A DNA stretch of 36,508 nt from an uncultured Campylobacter sp. (GCF_938031315.1 NZ_CALHHT010000503.1:1-36508); one strand, 5' to 3'. Counted from the stretch's first letter, positions 16,463 to 25,368 are shown. Translations and numbers: made by a program. Notes: a model not told the origin generated them from the sequence alone.

Positions 16463-17464
16463 ATGAAGCAGGTCTCGCTAGAGGGGCTTTATGAAAAGCT
16501 AAGGCAATTTGATAGGCTGGCGGATAAAGAGGAGTATCTGTTTGATGCGATAAATGGCGCCATCGAGGCGGAAAATTTTGACTTTGCCGCGCAAATTTGC
16601 GACTTTGTGCTAAACGAGGAATTTGAAAAATTCGGCGCGGTTTTAAGAACGAGGGCGCTAATGTGGCTCACGGGCTACATCGCGCAAAATTTAAAAGAAA
16701 GCGAATACCCAAATTTCGGCGACTTTACGGATTGCCTATGGAAATTTAAATGGATAGTCTCGGGCATCGCCAAAAGCTCCGTGATAGAAAAAGAGCTCAT
16801 AGACGAGGCAAACGAAGCGATGCTGTTTTACTACGAGCGCTTGGAGCTCTCGCTGGCCTCATACTACAAGGCCTTAATGAATCAAAACATCGACATAGGC
16901 GACGCTAGAGAGGCGAAGGCAAACTACGAGCTGTGGAAAAAGCTCGCCAAAGACGATATGGCTGACTGCGAGGCATGCGAAGCAAGCGATGAGATCGCGT
17001 ATCTGTGCTTTGCCGGCGAGCATGAAGCCGCGCTGGAGCTTGCCGCACCGATACTCTCAGGCGAGCTAACCTGCGGCGAAGTGCCTCACACGACCTACGC
17101 GCCGATACTTTTTAGCATGATTAAAACAGGCAAGATAGAGGAGGCGAAAACCCTGCTACCCAAGGCCGCGGCGACGATCGAGTCAAATCCTCGCGTCATA
17201 AATCAGATCGCGCCGCTAATCGAGATCGCCGTTAGGCTGGATGAGCGCGAGACGGCGCTAAGCTTAGCTCGCAAACACTCGCACGCCATACTCGATAGCA
17301 ACGACGATCTGAACGACCTGCGATTTTTCATCGCAGTTAGCGCGTTCGGCGATGAGAACGACTATAAGACGGCTTTGGAGCTGGCGGGCAAATTTGACGC
17401 CAGAAATCAAAACTTCTACTACGCCGATTATCTAAATAAATTTTACGAGGAATTCGGAATTTGA
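16463..17464 (+). CDS. helical-repeat (TPR-like) protein of unknown function
   Basis: A 333-residue, almost wholly alpha-helical soluble protein. Its helix pairs have TPR-like spacing (AALELAAPILSGELTC, IEEAKTLLPKAAATIES, ETALSLARKHSHAIL, YKTALELAGKF). The middle holds DCEACEASDEIAYL (C169-x2-C172) and a further cysteine at 204 before GEVPHTTYAPIL. I recall similar hypothetical proteins in Firmicutes with a cysteine cluster followed by a conserved EVPH stretch, but cannot name a family. ATG with GAGGAG upstream and its own promoter; it is divergent from the peptidase operon and stands alone. A scaffold or partner-binding role is the most that can be inferred. Confidence 0.75.
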   Translation: MKQVSLEGLYEKLRQFDRLADKEEYLFDAINGAIEAENFDFAAQICDFVLNEEFEKFGAVLRTRALMWLTGYIAQNLKESEYPNFGDFTDCLWKFKWIVSGIAKSSVIEKELIDEANEAMLFYYERLELSLASYYKALMNQNIDIGDAREAKANYELWKKLAKDDMADCEACEASDEIAYLCFAGEHEAALELAAPILSGELTCGEVPHTTYAPILFSMIKTGKIEEAKTLLPKAAATIESNPRVINQIAPLIEIAVRLDERETALSLARKHSHAILDSNDDLNDLRFFIAVSAFGDENDYKTALELAGKFDARNQNFYYADYLNKFYEEFGI

Positions 17465-18035
17465 AATTTGACAGTTTAAAGACCTAGTGCGCTTTGCCCG
17501 CGAAGCAGGGCACTATTCTCAAGCGCGTGCGGCGAGATAGTTTAAAGTTTACAGCTCGATACTACTCACGCTCGAAACGGCAAGCGCGGTCAAGTTTACA
17601 CCGAATGGGCGCAGGCGGCGCGCGGTAAATTTTAGCCGCTTACTCGCGCGCGCTCATGCGCGCGGTAATAGCCGGTCGCGAAATAGATAATTAAAGCGCG
17701 TACGCGACTTAAAATTTTAACTAGATCGGTGCGGATCAAAGCGAATATTTGCAGTGGCAAGACATATATTCTAAATTTCAACCGCCGCAAAACGTAAATT
17801 TAAACCGAGCCCAGCATTTATCTCGCCGTAAAACACGCGCGACGATGTATCTCGCGCATCTTCACCTAGATTTGACGGCAAATTTGATAGCAAAATTAAA
17901 GCGTGGCACGACGGAATTTTAAAGCAAAATTTCAAGTAGATTTTTAAATGTAAAATTTAAAGCGGAATTTCAAATGCAGAATTTTAAATAAAGCTTCAAA
18001 ATTCCAAGAGAATTTTATCCCTTGGAATTTTAAAT
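17465..18035. other. long intergenic region
   Basis: About 570 bases without a credible gene between a plus-strand and a minus-strand gene. A GC-rich hairpin (AGTGC 17486-17490 with GCACT 17510-17514, or TGCCC with GGGCA inside it) lies 21 bases after the 16463-gene stop and may end that transcript, although no T run follows. The rest alternates GC-rich pieces (GCGCGCGCTCATGCGCGCGG around 17650) with runs of AAATTT words that thicken towards accC. Confidence 0.4.
17998..18031 (-). terminator. terminator after accC
   Basis: AAAATTCCAAG (17998-18008) and CTTGGAATTTT (18021-18031) form a perfect 11-base stem with a 12-base loop, beginning 4 bases after the accC stop. On the minus strand the right arm ends in TTTT. 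The stem is weak, with a CCAAG core. Confidence 0.55.
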
Positions 18036-19373
18036 TTAATGCTTGGCTAGGTAGTTCGTATCGTAGTTGTTGCTCAAGAAATCGGGGTTGTTCATCATCA
18101 TCAGGTGAAAATCGCGGGTCGATTTTATGCCGCCGATGATGAGTTCGCCTAACGCAACCTTCATCTTCGCAATCGCGCGCTCGCGGTCCCTGTCGTGGAC
18201 GATGAGCTTGCCGATCATGCTGTCGTAGTAAGGCGGCACCGAGTAGCCCTCATAGACGTGGCTATCCATGCGCACGTTTCTGCCGCCCGGAGCGACGTAT
18301 TTTGTGATTTTGCCGGGGTTTGGCATAAAGCTTTTGGAGTCCTCGGCGGTGATGCGGCACTCAAGCGCGTGTCCGCTAAATTTTATCTCGCTTTGAGGCA
18401 GCAGCTTCTCGCCCTGTGCGATGCGGATCATCCACTCGATCAGATCGAGCCCGCTTCGCATCTCGCTTACGGTGTGTTCGACCTGTAAGCGGGTATTCAT
18501 CTCGATGAAATAGAATTTCTTATCCTTGCTGTCGTACAAAAACTCAAACGTTCCCGCGCTTGCGTATCCGATCGCCTTAGCGGCGCGAACCGCCGTTTCA
18601 TGCAGGCTTTTTCGCGTCTGCTCATCCAAGATTACGGCTGGGCTCTCTTCGATTAGCTTTTGGTGGCGGCGCTGCATCGAGCAGTCGCGCTCGCCGATAT
18701 GCACGACGCGACCGTGCTCGTCGCCCAAGACCTGAACCTCGATGTGGCGCGGGTTTGTGATATATTTTTCCATATACATCGTGCCGTCGCCGAACGCGCT
18801 CATCGCTTCGCTCTCTGCCGACCAAAAGAGCTTTTCGATATCCTCTTCGCGCTCGACCACGCGCATTCCGCGCCCACCGCCACCGGCTGCGGCTTTAATG
18901 ATGACCGGATAGCCGATTTCGGCGGCTAGCTTGCGTGCCTCTTCGACGCTTGCGATCGCGCCGTCGCTGCCCGGCACTACGGGGATGCCCGCGCGCATCA
19001 TTACTTGCTTGGCCTTGCTCTTATCGCTCATCAAGGTCATCGCCTCAACGCTCGGGCCGATAAATTTAATGCCATGTTTGGCGCAAATTTCGACGAAATT
19101 TTGACTTTCGCTCAAAAAGCCGTATCCCGGAAATATCGCGTCGGCTTCCGTTAGCTCGCACGCCGTGATGATTGCGGGGATATTTAGGTAGCTATCGCTG
19201 CTGCGCGGTCCGCCGATGCAGACCGACGCGTCGGCGTATTTCACGTAAAGCGCGTCCTGATCGGCGGTGGAGTGCACGACGATGGCTTGCTTGCCCATCT
19301 CTTGGATCGTGCGAAGCGCTCTAAGCGCTATCTCGCCGCGATTTGCGATTAGAATTTTCTTAAGCTCCCTCAT
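18036..19373 (-). CDS. accC: acetyl-CoA carboxylase, biotin carboxylase subunit
   Basis: ATP-dependent carboxylation of biotin on AccB, the first half-reaction of fatty-acid synthesis. The 445 residues have the N-terminal KKILIANRGEIALRALRT, the ATP-grasp glycine loop KAAAGGGGRGMRVV, the active-site stretch ERDCSMQRRHQKLIEESPA and FIEMNTRLQVEHTVSE, all standard. The start overlaps the accB stop by 4 bases (ATGA), so the two are translationally coupled. As AccBC proteins usually form one complex, this is more likely the fatty-acid enzyme than the separate PycA partner of PycB, although sharing is possible. Confidence 0.96.
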   Translation of the reverse strand: MRELKKILIANRGEIALRALRTIQEMGKQAIVVHSTADQDALYVKYADASVCIGGPRSSDSYLNIPAIITACELTEADAIFPGYGFLSESQNFVEICAKHGIKFIGPSVEAMTLMSDKSKAKQVMMRAGIPVVPGSDGAIASVEEARKLAAEIGYPVIIKAAAGGGGRGMRVVEREEDIEKLFWSAESEAMSAFGDGTMYMEKYITNPRHIEVQVLGDEHGRVVHIGERDCSMQRRHQKLIEESPAVILDEQTRKSLHETAVRAAKAIGYASAGTFEFLYDSKDKKFYFIEMNTRLQVEHTVSEMRSGLDLIEWMIRIAQGEKLLPQSEIKFSGHALECRITAEDSKSFMPNPGKITKYVAPGGRNVRMDSHVYEGYSVPPYYDSMIGKLIVHDRDRERAIAKMKVALGELIIGGIKSTRDFHLMMMNNPDFLSNNYDTNYLAKH

Positions 19374-19828
19374 AGCTTCTCGACCTCAAACAGCGCCATA
19401 GCGTATTCGACGGGTTGTCCGTCTTCGACGAGAGCTTTTTTGATGCGGCAGTCGAATTCCGCTTCGATCTCGTTCATAATCTTCATCGCTTCGATTATAC
19501 CGATCGTATCGCCTTTATGCACGACCTGGCCCACGCTTACGAACTCTGCCGCACCAGGACTTGGCGCTTTATAAAAAGTACCTACCATCGGGCTGTCGAT
19601 CGTATCCATCGAGCCTTTTGAGGCGGGCTTATCGCCCACGAGCACATTTACCGCAGGCGCAGCAAGCTGCGGGGCAGGTGCCGGTGCGGCGAGCTGAGGC
19701 GTGCTCCCACCGCATGGGCCATATTTTTTTATCTCGATCTCAAAATCTTTATCTTTAATTTTTAGCTCGTTAATGCCTTGCTTTTCGCCGAAAAAGTCCA
19801 TTAACTCTTTGATTTCTGCTTTTGTCAT
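19370..19828 (-). CDS. accB: biotin carboxyl carrier protein of acetyl-CoA carboxylase
   Basis: A 152-residue carrier. The N-terminal helical part (about 1-35) is followed by an Ala/Pro-rich linker (PAPAPQLAAPA) and a biotinyl domain with the attachment motif EAMKIMNEIEAE (lysine about 116) and the paired turn GDTIGII. Biotin on this lysine swings between AccC and the carboxyltransferase. ATG with AGGAG about 7 bases upstream. Co-transcribed with accC. Confidence 0.96.
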   Translation of the reverse strand: MTKAEIKELMDFFGEKQGINELKIKDKDFEIEIKKYGPCGGSTPQLAAPAPAPQLAAPAVNVLVGDKPASKGSMDTIDSPMVGTFYKAPSPGAAEFVSVGQVVHKGDTIGIIEAMKIMNEIEAEFDCRIKKALVEDGQPVEYAMALFEVEKL

Positions 19829-20203
19829 AAATTTCTCCTGAAAAAATTTGCGAAATTTTAGCTAAATTTTTATAATTGTTTCTTTAAACGGATTTTTGCG
19901 GGACTTTTAAGAAGTGCAAAGCAAAATTTACGACAGAATTTGCGGACTGATTTTAAGGATTTACGGAGCGAGATTTGCCTCGTTCATTTTAAGCTCGAAC
20001 TTCGCAAGCGAAACACGAAATTTTGCCGTAAGAGCGCAGGATGATTTTAAATCCTTTAAATTTAGCACTTAATTTTACGACCGAAATTCTACGCCCAAGC
20101 CCCGAGCGCGAAAATTCCGTGCCTTGCTTTTCTTTAAAATTTTATGCCGAAACATTATTTTAAAGCCTCGTGCCGAAATTCTATCCACGCGAAGCCCTAT
20201 GTG
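19829..20203. other. intergenic region between ansB and accB, with a possible accB promoter
   Basis: About 375 AT-rich bases. On the minus strand TATAAA at 19869-19874 lies 41 bases before accB and is the likely -10. A run of TTTAAAGGATTTAAA-like words follows the asparaginase stop, but no clear hairpin or gene is visible. Confidence 0.4.
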
Positions 20204-21253
20204 TTAATGTGTCGCAAAAAAGCTCTGAATTTTCGCTTTATCGCTCGTTTTGCTAAGAGCCAGCATCAGCAGCACGCGCGCCTTTTGCGGATTTAGATTA
20301 TCGGCGGTTAAAAAGCCGAGCTTAGCGTCGTCCACCTCTGAGCCTACGCTAGTTGAGCCGCTGCCCGTGCGGCTTGAGCGCACGACTATCACGCCCGCTT
20401 CGCTAGCTTTTGCAAGCGCAGCCTCCGTATCGGGGTATAAATTTCCGTTTCCCATGCCGGCGACTACGATGCCCTTAGCGCCCTTTTGTACGGCAGTCTC
20501 TACGAAATCGCTCACGTCCTGCGGATGCGCGTAAATAATATCGACGCGCGGCAAGGATTTGAAATCCTTGATATTAAACTCGCTTGCGACGGTGTGTTTG
20601 CGAAGCGGTGCCATATAGAAATTTACGACGCCATAATTCACGGTGCCGATCTTGCCGGAATTCGGCGAGGCAAAAGCCGCAACGTTAGTAGTATTTGTTT
20701 TCGTAACCTCTCGCGCGGCGTGGATCTCGTCGTTCATCACTACAAGAGCGCCCTTTTCGCGAGCGTTTTTATCTGCCGCAACGCTTACGGCGTTAAAGAT
20801 ATTTAAAGGGCCGTCCGCACTCATAGAATCAGCGTTTCGCATCGCGCCCACCAAAACGATCGGTTTTTTAGATTTTACTACCAGGCTTAAAAAATATGCT
20901 GTCTCCTCCATCGTATCGGTTCCGTACATTATGACGACGCCGTCGACGTCGTTTTTAGTAAGCAGCTCGCTCACACGGTTTGCGAGCTTGAGCCAAATTT
21001 CATCGTTCATCTCCTGCGAGCCGATATTTGAAATTTGCTCGCTTTTAATCGTAGCTAAATCCCCCAGCTGCGGTACTGCCGATAAGATATCTTCTACACC
21101 CTTAGAGCCTGCGGTATAGTTGCCCTCCGTGGCACTTGCGCTGCTTCCCGCGATCGTACCGCCGGTAGCTAAAATATAAATATTTGGCTTCGCAGCAGCC
21201 AAAGATGACGCGATAAAAAACGTAATAAACGCAAATTTCTTGAGTAGTCCCAT
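20204..21253 (-). CDS. ansB: type II L-asparaginase, periplasmic
   Basis: Hydrolyses asparagine (and often glutamine) to aspartate and ammonia. A Sec signal peptide with cleavage near SLAAA-KPNIY puts it in the periplasm, the mark of the high-affinity type II enzyme. ILATGGTIAGS holds the nucleophile Thr33 and VIMYGTDTMEE the second-site Thr112-Asp113; LVGAMRNADSMSADGPLN and VVRSSRTGSG are further family blocks. The length of 349 fits. In Campylobacter, periplasmic asparaginase widens the range of usable amino acids, the aspartate being taken up and turned to fumarate. ATG with AAGGAG upstream and a TATAAA box at 21281-21286. Transcribed away from dcd. Confidence 0.95.
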   Translation of the reverse strand: MGLLKKFAFITFFIASSLAAAKPNIYILATGGTIAGSSASATEGNYTAGSKGVEDILSAVPQLGDLATIKSEQISNIGSQEMNDEIWLKLANRVSELLTKNDVDGVVIMYGTDTMEETAYFLSLVVKSKKPIVLVGAMRNADSMSADGPLNIFNAVSVAADKNAREKGALVVMNDEIHAAREVTKTNTTNVAAFASPNSGKIGTVNYGVVNFYMAPLRKHTVASEFNIKDFKSLPRVDIIYAHPQDVSDFVETAVQKGAKGIVVAGMGNGNLYPDTEAALAKASEAGVIVVRSSRTGSGSTSVGSEVDDAKLGFLTADNLNPQKARVLLMLALSKTSDKAKIQSFFATH

Positions 21254-21280
21254 AGTTGCTCCTTAAAAAGTGATAAAATT

Positions 21281-21286
21281 TTTATA
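21281..21286 (-). promoter_or_regulatory. -10 box of the ansB promoter
   Basis: Minus-strand TATAAA, 27 bases before the ansB ATG, in the 123-base divergent spacer shared with dcd. Confidence 0.45.
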
Positions 21287-21336
21287 ATTTAAGCAAAATT
21301 CTAGCATAAAATTTTTATTATATTTTATTTTGCTGC

Positions 21337-21342
21337 TATAAT
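21337..21342 (+). promoter_or_regulatory. -10 box of the dcd-topA operon promoter
   Basis: TTGCTGCTATAATGCGCG contains a perfect TATAAT 34 bases before the dcd ATG. The upstream T-rich stretch (TTTTTATTATATTTTATTTT) is typical for Campylobacter. Confidence 0.65.
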
Positions 21343-21376
21343 GCGCGAAAAATTTTGATTATTTTAAGGAAATTTT

Positions 21377-21940
21377 ATGGGACTGAAAAGCGATAAATGG
21401 ATCAGGCAGATGTCGCAGCAGCACGATATGATAGCGCCCTTTTGCGAGGAAAATATCGGCCGAGGCGTCGTTAGCTACGGACTTTCGAGCTACGGATACG
21501 ACATACGCGTAGCGCGCGAATTTAAAATTTTTACAAACGTCGGCGGAACGGTCGTCGATCCTAAAAATTTCGACGCAAAAAACGTCGTGGATTTTGAGGG
21601 CGACGTCTGCATCGTGCCGCCGAATTCCTTCGCGCTAGCGCGCACTATCGAATACTTCAAAATGCCGCGCGACGTGCTTGCGATCTGCCTGGGCAAAAGC
21701 ACCTACGCGCGCTGCGGCATCATCGTAAACGTAACGCCGTTTGAGCCGGGCTTTGAAGGGCATATCACGATTGAAATTTCCAACACCACGCCGCTGCCTG
21801 CAAAAATTTACGCGAACGAAGGCATCGCGCAGGTTTTGTTTCTGCAAGGAGACGAGCCGTGCGAGGTGAGCTACTGCGATAAAAAGGGCAAATACCAAAG
21901 CCAAAAGGGCATCACGCTGCCTAGAATTCTAAAGGATTAA
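21377..21940 (+). CDS. dcd: dCTP deaminase
   Basis: Deaminates dCTP to dUTP, the source of dUMP for thymidylate synthesis. At 187 residues it has the usual length. Visible blocks are SYGYDIRVAREFKIF, SFALARTIEYFKMPRDVLAICLGKSTYARCG, the active-site motif TPFEPGFEGHITIE (the last Glu region being catalytic in the family) and GKYQSQKGITLPRI at the C-terminus. ATG with AAGGA about 6 bases upstream. topA follows after 3 bases, heading an operon with a phosphodiesterase and an antiporter. Confidence 0.96.
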   Translation: MGLKSDKWIRQMSQQHDMIAPFCEENIGRGVVSYGLSSYGYDIRVAREFKIFTNVGGTVVDPKNFDAKNVVDFEGDVCIVPPNSFALARTIEYFKMPRDVLAICLGKSTYARCGIIVNVTPFEPGFEGHITIEISNTTPLPAKIYANEGIAQVLFLQGDEPCEVSYCDKKGKYQSQKGITLPRILKD

Positions 21941-21943
21941 GCA

Positions 21944-24175
21944 ATGAAAAATTTAATCATCGTAGAATCCCCCGCAAAAGCCAAAACTATCAAAAATTTC
22001 TTAGGCGCCGATTACGACGTAATCGCGTCTAAAGGCCATATCCGCGACCTTCCTAAAAAACGCTTCGGCATCAAAATCAAAGATAAAAGCTTCGAGCCCG
22101 AATACGAAATCAGCGCCGATCACGATCAGATCGTAAAGCAGATAAAGACGCTCGCTAAAAAGGCGGATCAAATTTACCTCGCGACGGACGAGGACCGCGA
22201 GGGCGAGGCGATCGCCTATCATATCGCCGCTTCGATCGGCAAGCAGGCGCAGGAGCTGCCGCGCATCGTATTTCACGAGATCACCAAAAGCGCGATCTCA
22301 AACGCGCTAAGCTCGCCGCGCAAGCTGAATATCGCAAGCGTAAACGCCCAACAAGCGCGCCGCCTGCTCGATCGCATCGTGGGCTACAAGCTAAGTCCGC
22401 TTTTAAATTTAAAGATCCAGCGCGGCTTAAGCGCGGGTCGCGTCCAAAGCGCCGCGCTTAAAATCGTCGTCGATCGCGAGCGCGAAATTTTAAATTTTAA
22501 GCCGGTAGAATTTCACAGCATCGACGCGGTTTTTAAGAAGGATTTAGAAGCCGAGCTCGTGGAATTTCGCGGCAAAAAGATGGAAAAGCTCTCGGTCAAA
22601 AACGCGGCGCAGGCTAGCGAGATCGTCCTGACGCTGCAAAAAGACAGATTTAGCGTAGATAGTATCGAGAGCAAATCGCGCAAAACGAACCCCTACCCGC
22701 CGTTTATGACCTCGACGCTACAGCAAGCAGCGAGCACGGCTCTGGGCTTTAATCCGCGCAAGACGATGAGCCTCGCGCAGAGCCTTTACGAAGGCGTCAA
22801 TACCAAAAACGGCGGCGCGATCACCTATATGCGAACCGACTCGCTAAATATCGCTAAAGAAGCGATCGCGGCGGCTCGCGAGTTGATCGAGCAGTGCTTC
22901 GGCGAAAAGTATCTGCCGAAAAGTCCGAATTTATACGCCACCAAAAGTAAAGGCGCGCAGGAAGCGCACGAAGCGATAAGGCCTACCGATCTAAAGCTTA
23001 CCCCCGAGCTCGCGCAAAAAATCCTGCCTCGCGACGAATACCGCCTTTACGCGCTCATCTACAACCGCTTCATAGCCTCGCAGATGAGCCCTAGCGTCTC
23101 GCAGATCCAAACGATCATCGTGCGCGGCGAAGCGGGCGCGTTTAAGATCAGCGGACGCAAGGTGGAATTTGACGGATTTTACAAAGCTTACGGCGATCTG
23201 GATAAGGATAAAATTTTACCGAACTTTGATACGGGCGACGCGATGAGCCTGCAAAGCTTAAGCTCGCAGCAACACTTCACCGAGCCGCCGGCGCGCTATT
23301 CGGAAGCTAGCCTCATCAAAAAGCTCGAAAGCCTCGGCATCGGCAGGCCCTCGACCTATGCGCCTACCATCTCGCTGCTTACTGCGCGCAACTACGTAAA
23401 TATCGAGCAAAAGCATCTGGTGCCGAGCGAGATCGCCTTTAAGATCACCGAGATGCTGGAGCAAAATTTTAAAAATATCGTCGATAGCGAGTTTACCTCC
23501 AAAATGGAAGAGAAGCTCGACGACATCGCCGAAAACAAAGCGGACTGGCAGCAAATTTTGGCGGATTTTTACTACCCTTTTATGGACGAGATCGCCAAAG
23601 GAAAAACCTCGATCGCAAGCCAAAAGCTAGCCGAAAAGATCGGTGAAACCTGCCCGAACTGCGGCGGCGAGCTACTTAAGCGCCAGGGCAGATTCGGCGA
23701 GTTTATCGCTTGCTCGAACTATCCGAAATGCAAATACTCGCGCAACGCGGACGCCAGCGCCGAGGGGGCAAGCGAGGAGAAGGCGGCGCCCGAAGTGCTA
23801 GATGAGAAATGCCCGCAGTGCGGTAAAAATTTGATCAAACGCAAGGGCAGATACGGCGAGTTTATCGCTTGCGAGGGCTATCCGAAGTGCAAATACTCGC
23901 GCAAAATCGAGGGCGCGGCAAAGGAGAAAAAGCCGCTCATCTCCACCGGCGTTAAGTGCCCGAGCTGCGGCACGGGCGAGATCGTCGAGCGCTTCTCCAG
24001 ACGCGGCAAATTCTACGGCTGCACGAACTACCCAAAGTGCGGCTTTGTGAGCAACTACGCGCCGATTGCGCGCGCATGCCCGCAGTGCGGCAACTCATAC
24101 ATGCTCCGCAAAGAGCTGAAAAAAGGCAACTTCGCCGAGTGCCCGCAGTGCAAACTTAAAGAAGAGATCGATTGA
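21944..24175 (+). CDS. topA: DNA topoisomerase I
   Basis: Type IA topoisomerase that relaxes negative supercoils. The TOPRIM domain begins LIIVESPAKAKTI and has the acidic DEDREGE (82-88). The catalytic tyrosine is in GAITYMRTDS (Tyr295). After the core (to about 560) come four Cys4 zinc ribbons: three of the topoisomerase type (CPNCGGELLKRQGRFGEFIAC and two relatives, each ending YPKC) and a fourth with CPQC pairs, to the end at 743. Cytoplasmic, essential in most bacteria. It starts 3 bases after dcd and overlaps the next gene by 4 bases (TTGA). Confidence 0.97.
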   Translation: MKNLIIVESPAKAKTIKNFLGADYDVIASKGHIRDLPKKRFGIKIKDKSFEPEYEISADHDQIVKQIKTLAKKADQIYLATDEDREGEAIAYHIAASIGKQAQELPRIVFHEITKSAISNALSSPRKLNIASVNAQQARRLLDRIVGYKLSPLLNLKIQRGLSAGRVQSAALKIVVDREREILNFKPVEFHSIDAVFKKDLEAELVEFRGKKMEKLSVKNAAQASEIVLTLQKDRFSVDSIESKSRKTNPYPPFMTSTLQQAASTALGFNPRKTMSLAQSLYEGVNTKNGGAITYMRTDSLNIAKEAIAAARELIEQCFGEKYLPKSPNLYATKSKGAQEAHEAIRPTDLKLTPELAQKILPRDEYRLYALIYNRFIASQMSPSVSQIQTIIVRGEAGAFKISGRKVEFDGFYKAYGDLDKDKILPNFDTGDAMSLQSLSSQQHFTEPPARYSEASLIKKLESLGIGRPSTYAPTISLLTARNYVNIEQKHLVPSEIAFKITEMLEQNFKNIVDSEFTSKMEEKLDDIAENKADWQQILADFYYPFMDEIAKGKTSIASQKLAEKIGETCPNCGGELLKRQGRFGEFIACSNYPKCKYSRNADASAEGASEEKAAPEVLDEKCPQCGKNLIKRKGRYGEFIACEGYPKCKYSRKIEGAAKEKKPLISTGVKCPSCGTGEIVERFSRRGKFYGCTNYPKCGFVSNYAPIARACPQCGNSYMLRKELKKGNFAECPQCKLKEEID

Positions 24176-25368
24176 TAATAGGCGTCATCTCGGACTCTCA
24201 TCGCGAAACAAAGGTCGCTGCCAGCGCCATAGAGTGGCTGCTTGCGCGCGGAGCGGATCTGCTCGTGCATGCAGGCGACATCGTCGAGAGCGAGACGCTG
24301 CGGCTTTTGCGACAAAGCGGCAAGCCCTACTTTGCGGTTTTAGGGAACAACGACGAAGCGCTTGCGGAGCTAAAAAATGACTTCAACCTGCACGACGAGC
24401 CCTTTTGCACGGAGTTTGCGGAACTACGACTAAAAATAATGCACCATCCGTTTTATCTCTTTGACGAGGAGCCCACAGCGCAAAACGAAGCAGACGGGTT
24501 AAATTTAGACGCGGATTTAGGTGCGGGTGCGGATCGCGCGGTAAATTTTCGCAGTGATTTCGGCGCAGACCTAGCCAAAAATTTAATTAGCGGCGAAGCG
24601 AGCAGCGACCTGAATTTAGGCTCAAACCGCAGCGCGGATCGCGGGGAAATTTTAATCTCAAATTCTAAAACAGCGAGTTGCTCGGCAAATTTAGACGCAA
24701 ATTCTAATGGCGCGGACGTTGATAAAATTTTAGATAGTGCGCACAGTACAGATGCGAATTTTAAAAACATAGGTAGCGCAAGCACAAATTTAAAAAGCGT
24801 GCAGTTCGCAAGTCTAAATGCGAGCTTGAGCTTGAATGTGGGCGCGAACTCAAACGTAAATTTAGACTTAGGCGCGGATCTCGCTTCGGGCACGAACGCA
24901 AATTTAAACTCAAATGCAAGCGCGAATTTGGCCGCCAATGTGGGCTCGGGTATGAACTCAAAAGCGAGCTTGAGTGCGGATCGCGCAGCAAATTTAACGG
25001 CGCCGAGTTTAAATGTAAATTTATCCACGCCGAACTTGAGCGCAAATTTAGTCGCACCAAACTTGAACTCAAATTTGATCGCAAGTTCGGGTACCAATAC
25101 AAGCGGAGAAAGTAAAAATCGGGGTCCGTGCAGGCGAGACGCGGATAAAATTCCAACTATCAAAATTTACGGCCACACCCATTTTTTCGCCGCGGCGGTA
25201 GATAAAAACGGCACTCTCGTGCTAAATCCGGGCGAGATTTGCGGACGCAAAAAGCGGCTTTTCGAGTTTGCCTACGTCGTGGCACAAGGCGGGAAATTCC
25301 GCGTATTTCACGTCTGTGCCGCACCTGAAAAAATTCTGAAATGGCAAGAACGCGAGATAAAACTATGA
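24172..25368 (+). CDS. YfcE/MJ0936-type metallophosphoesterase interrupted by a large low-complexity insert
   Basis: The two ends make a normal small phosphodiesterase: MIIGVISDSH (Asp8, His10), VHAGDIVES (Asp36), VLGNND (Asn59-Asp61), KIMHHPF and then IKIYGHTHF and LVLNPGEI near the C-terminus. Family members are about 160-180 residues and hydrolyse phosphodiesters, with unsettled physiological substrates. Here about 226 residues (101-326, bases 24472-25149) rich in Asn, Ala, Ser, Leu and Asp separate the HHPF block from the GHTH block. The fold elements on both sides are intact and the frame is continuous, so an active enzyme with a long external loop is possible. Start TTG overlapping the topA stop; the end overlaps the antiporter ATG, so it is operonic. 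Confidence 0.85.
   Translation: MIIGVISDSHRETKVAASAIEWLLARGADLLVHAGDIVESETLRLLRQSGKPYFAVLGNNDEALAELKNDFNLHDEPFCTEFAELRLKIMHHPFYLFDEEPTAQNEADGLNLDADLGAGADRAVNFRSDFGADLAKNLISGEASSDLNLGSNRSADRGEILISNSKTASCSANLDANSNGADVDKILDSAHSTDANFKNIGSASTNLKSVQFASLNASLSLNVGANSNVNLDLGADLASGTNANLNSNASANLAANVGSGMNSKASLSADRAANLTAPSLNVNLSTPNLSANLVAPNLNSNLIASSGTNTSGESKNRGPCRRDADKIPTIKIYGHTHFFAAAVDKNGTLVLNPGEICGRKKRLFEFAYVVAQGGKFRVFHVCAAPEKILKWQEREIKL
24472..25149 (+). repeat. degenerate in-frame repeat region inside the phosphodiesterase gene
   Basis: A 678-base, in-frame region of degenerate units such as GCAAATTTAGACGCAAATTC, GTAAATTTAGAC and GCAAATTTAAACTCAAATG. AAATTTA is almost always read as x-AAT-TTA, giving repeated ANL/VNL/LNL triplets spaced by Ser, Asp, Gly and Ala codons. 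I count about 13 AAATTT in this stretch against 10 in the 2232 bases of topA. No aromatic cluster or recognised domain is present. The reverse strand is also open for about 700 bases, a by-product of the repetitive codon pattern. Confidence 0.75.

Noticed and set aside
17630..17670. GC-rich alternating purine/pyrimidine run with GCGCGCGCTCATGCGCGCGG, considered as a regulatory hairpin or origin element
   Set aside because: It can pair with itself, but there are no adjacent T run, DnaA-box cluster or genes to support a role.
18036..19828. AccBC considered as the PycA-type partner of PycB rather than acetyl-CoA carboxylase
   Set aside because: The adjacent BCCP with an Ala/Pro linker and EAMKIMNE motif is the fatty-acid type, and PycB carries its own biotinyl domain; sharing cannot be excluded but is not the simplest reading.
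24453..25163. A 236-codon open frame on the minus strand opposite the phosphodiesterase insert, rich in KFxF/ALKF repeats
   Set aside because: It mirrors the repetitive xNL codons of the sense strand, has no ribosome site and no recognisable domain; treated as a by-product of the repeat.
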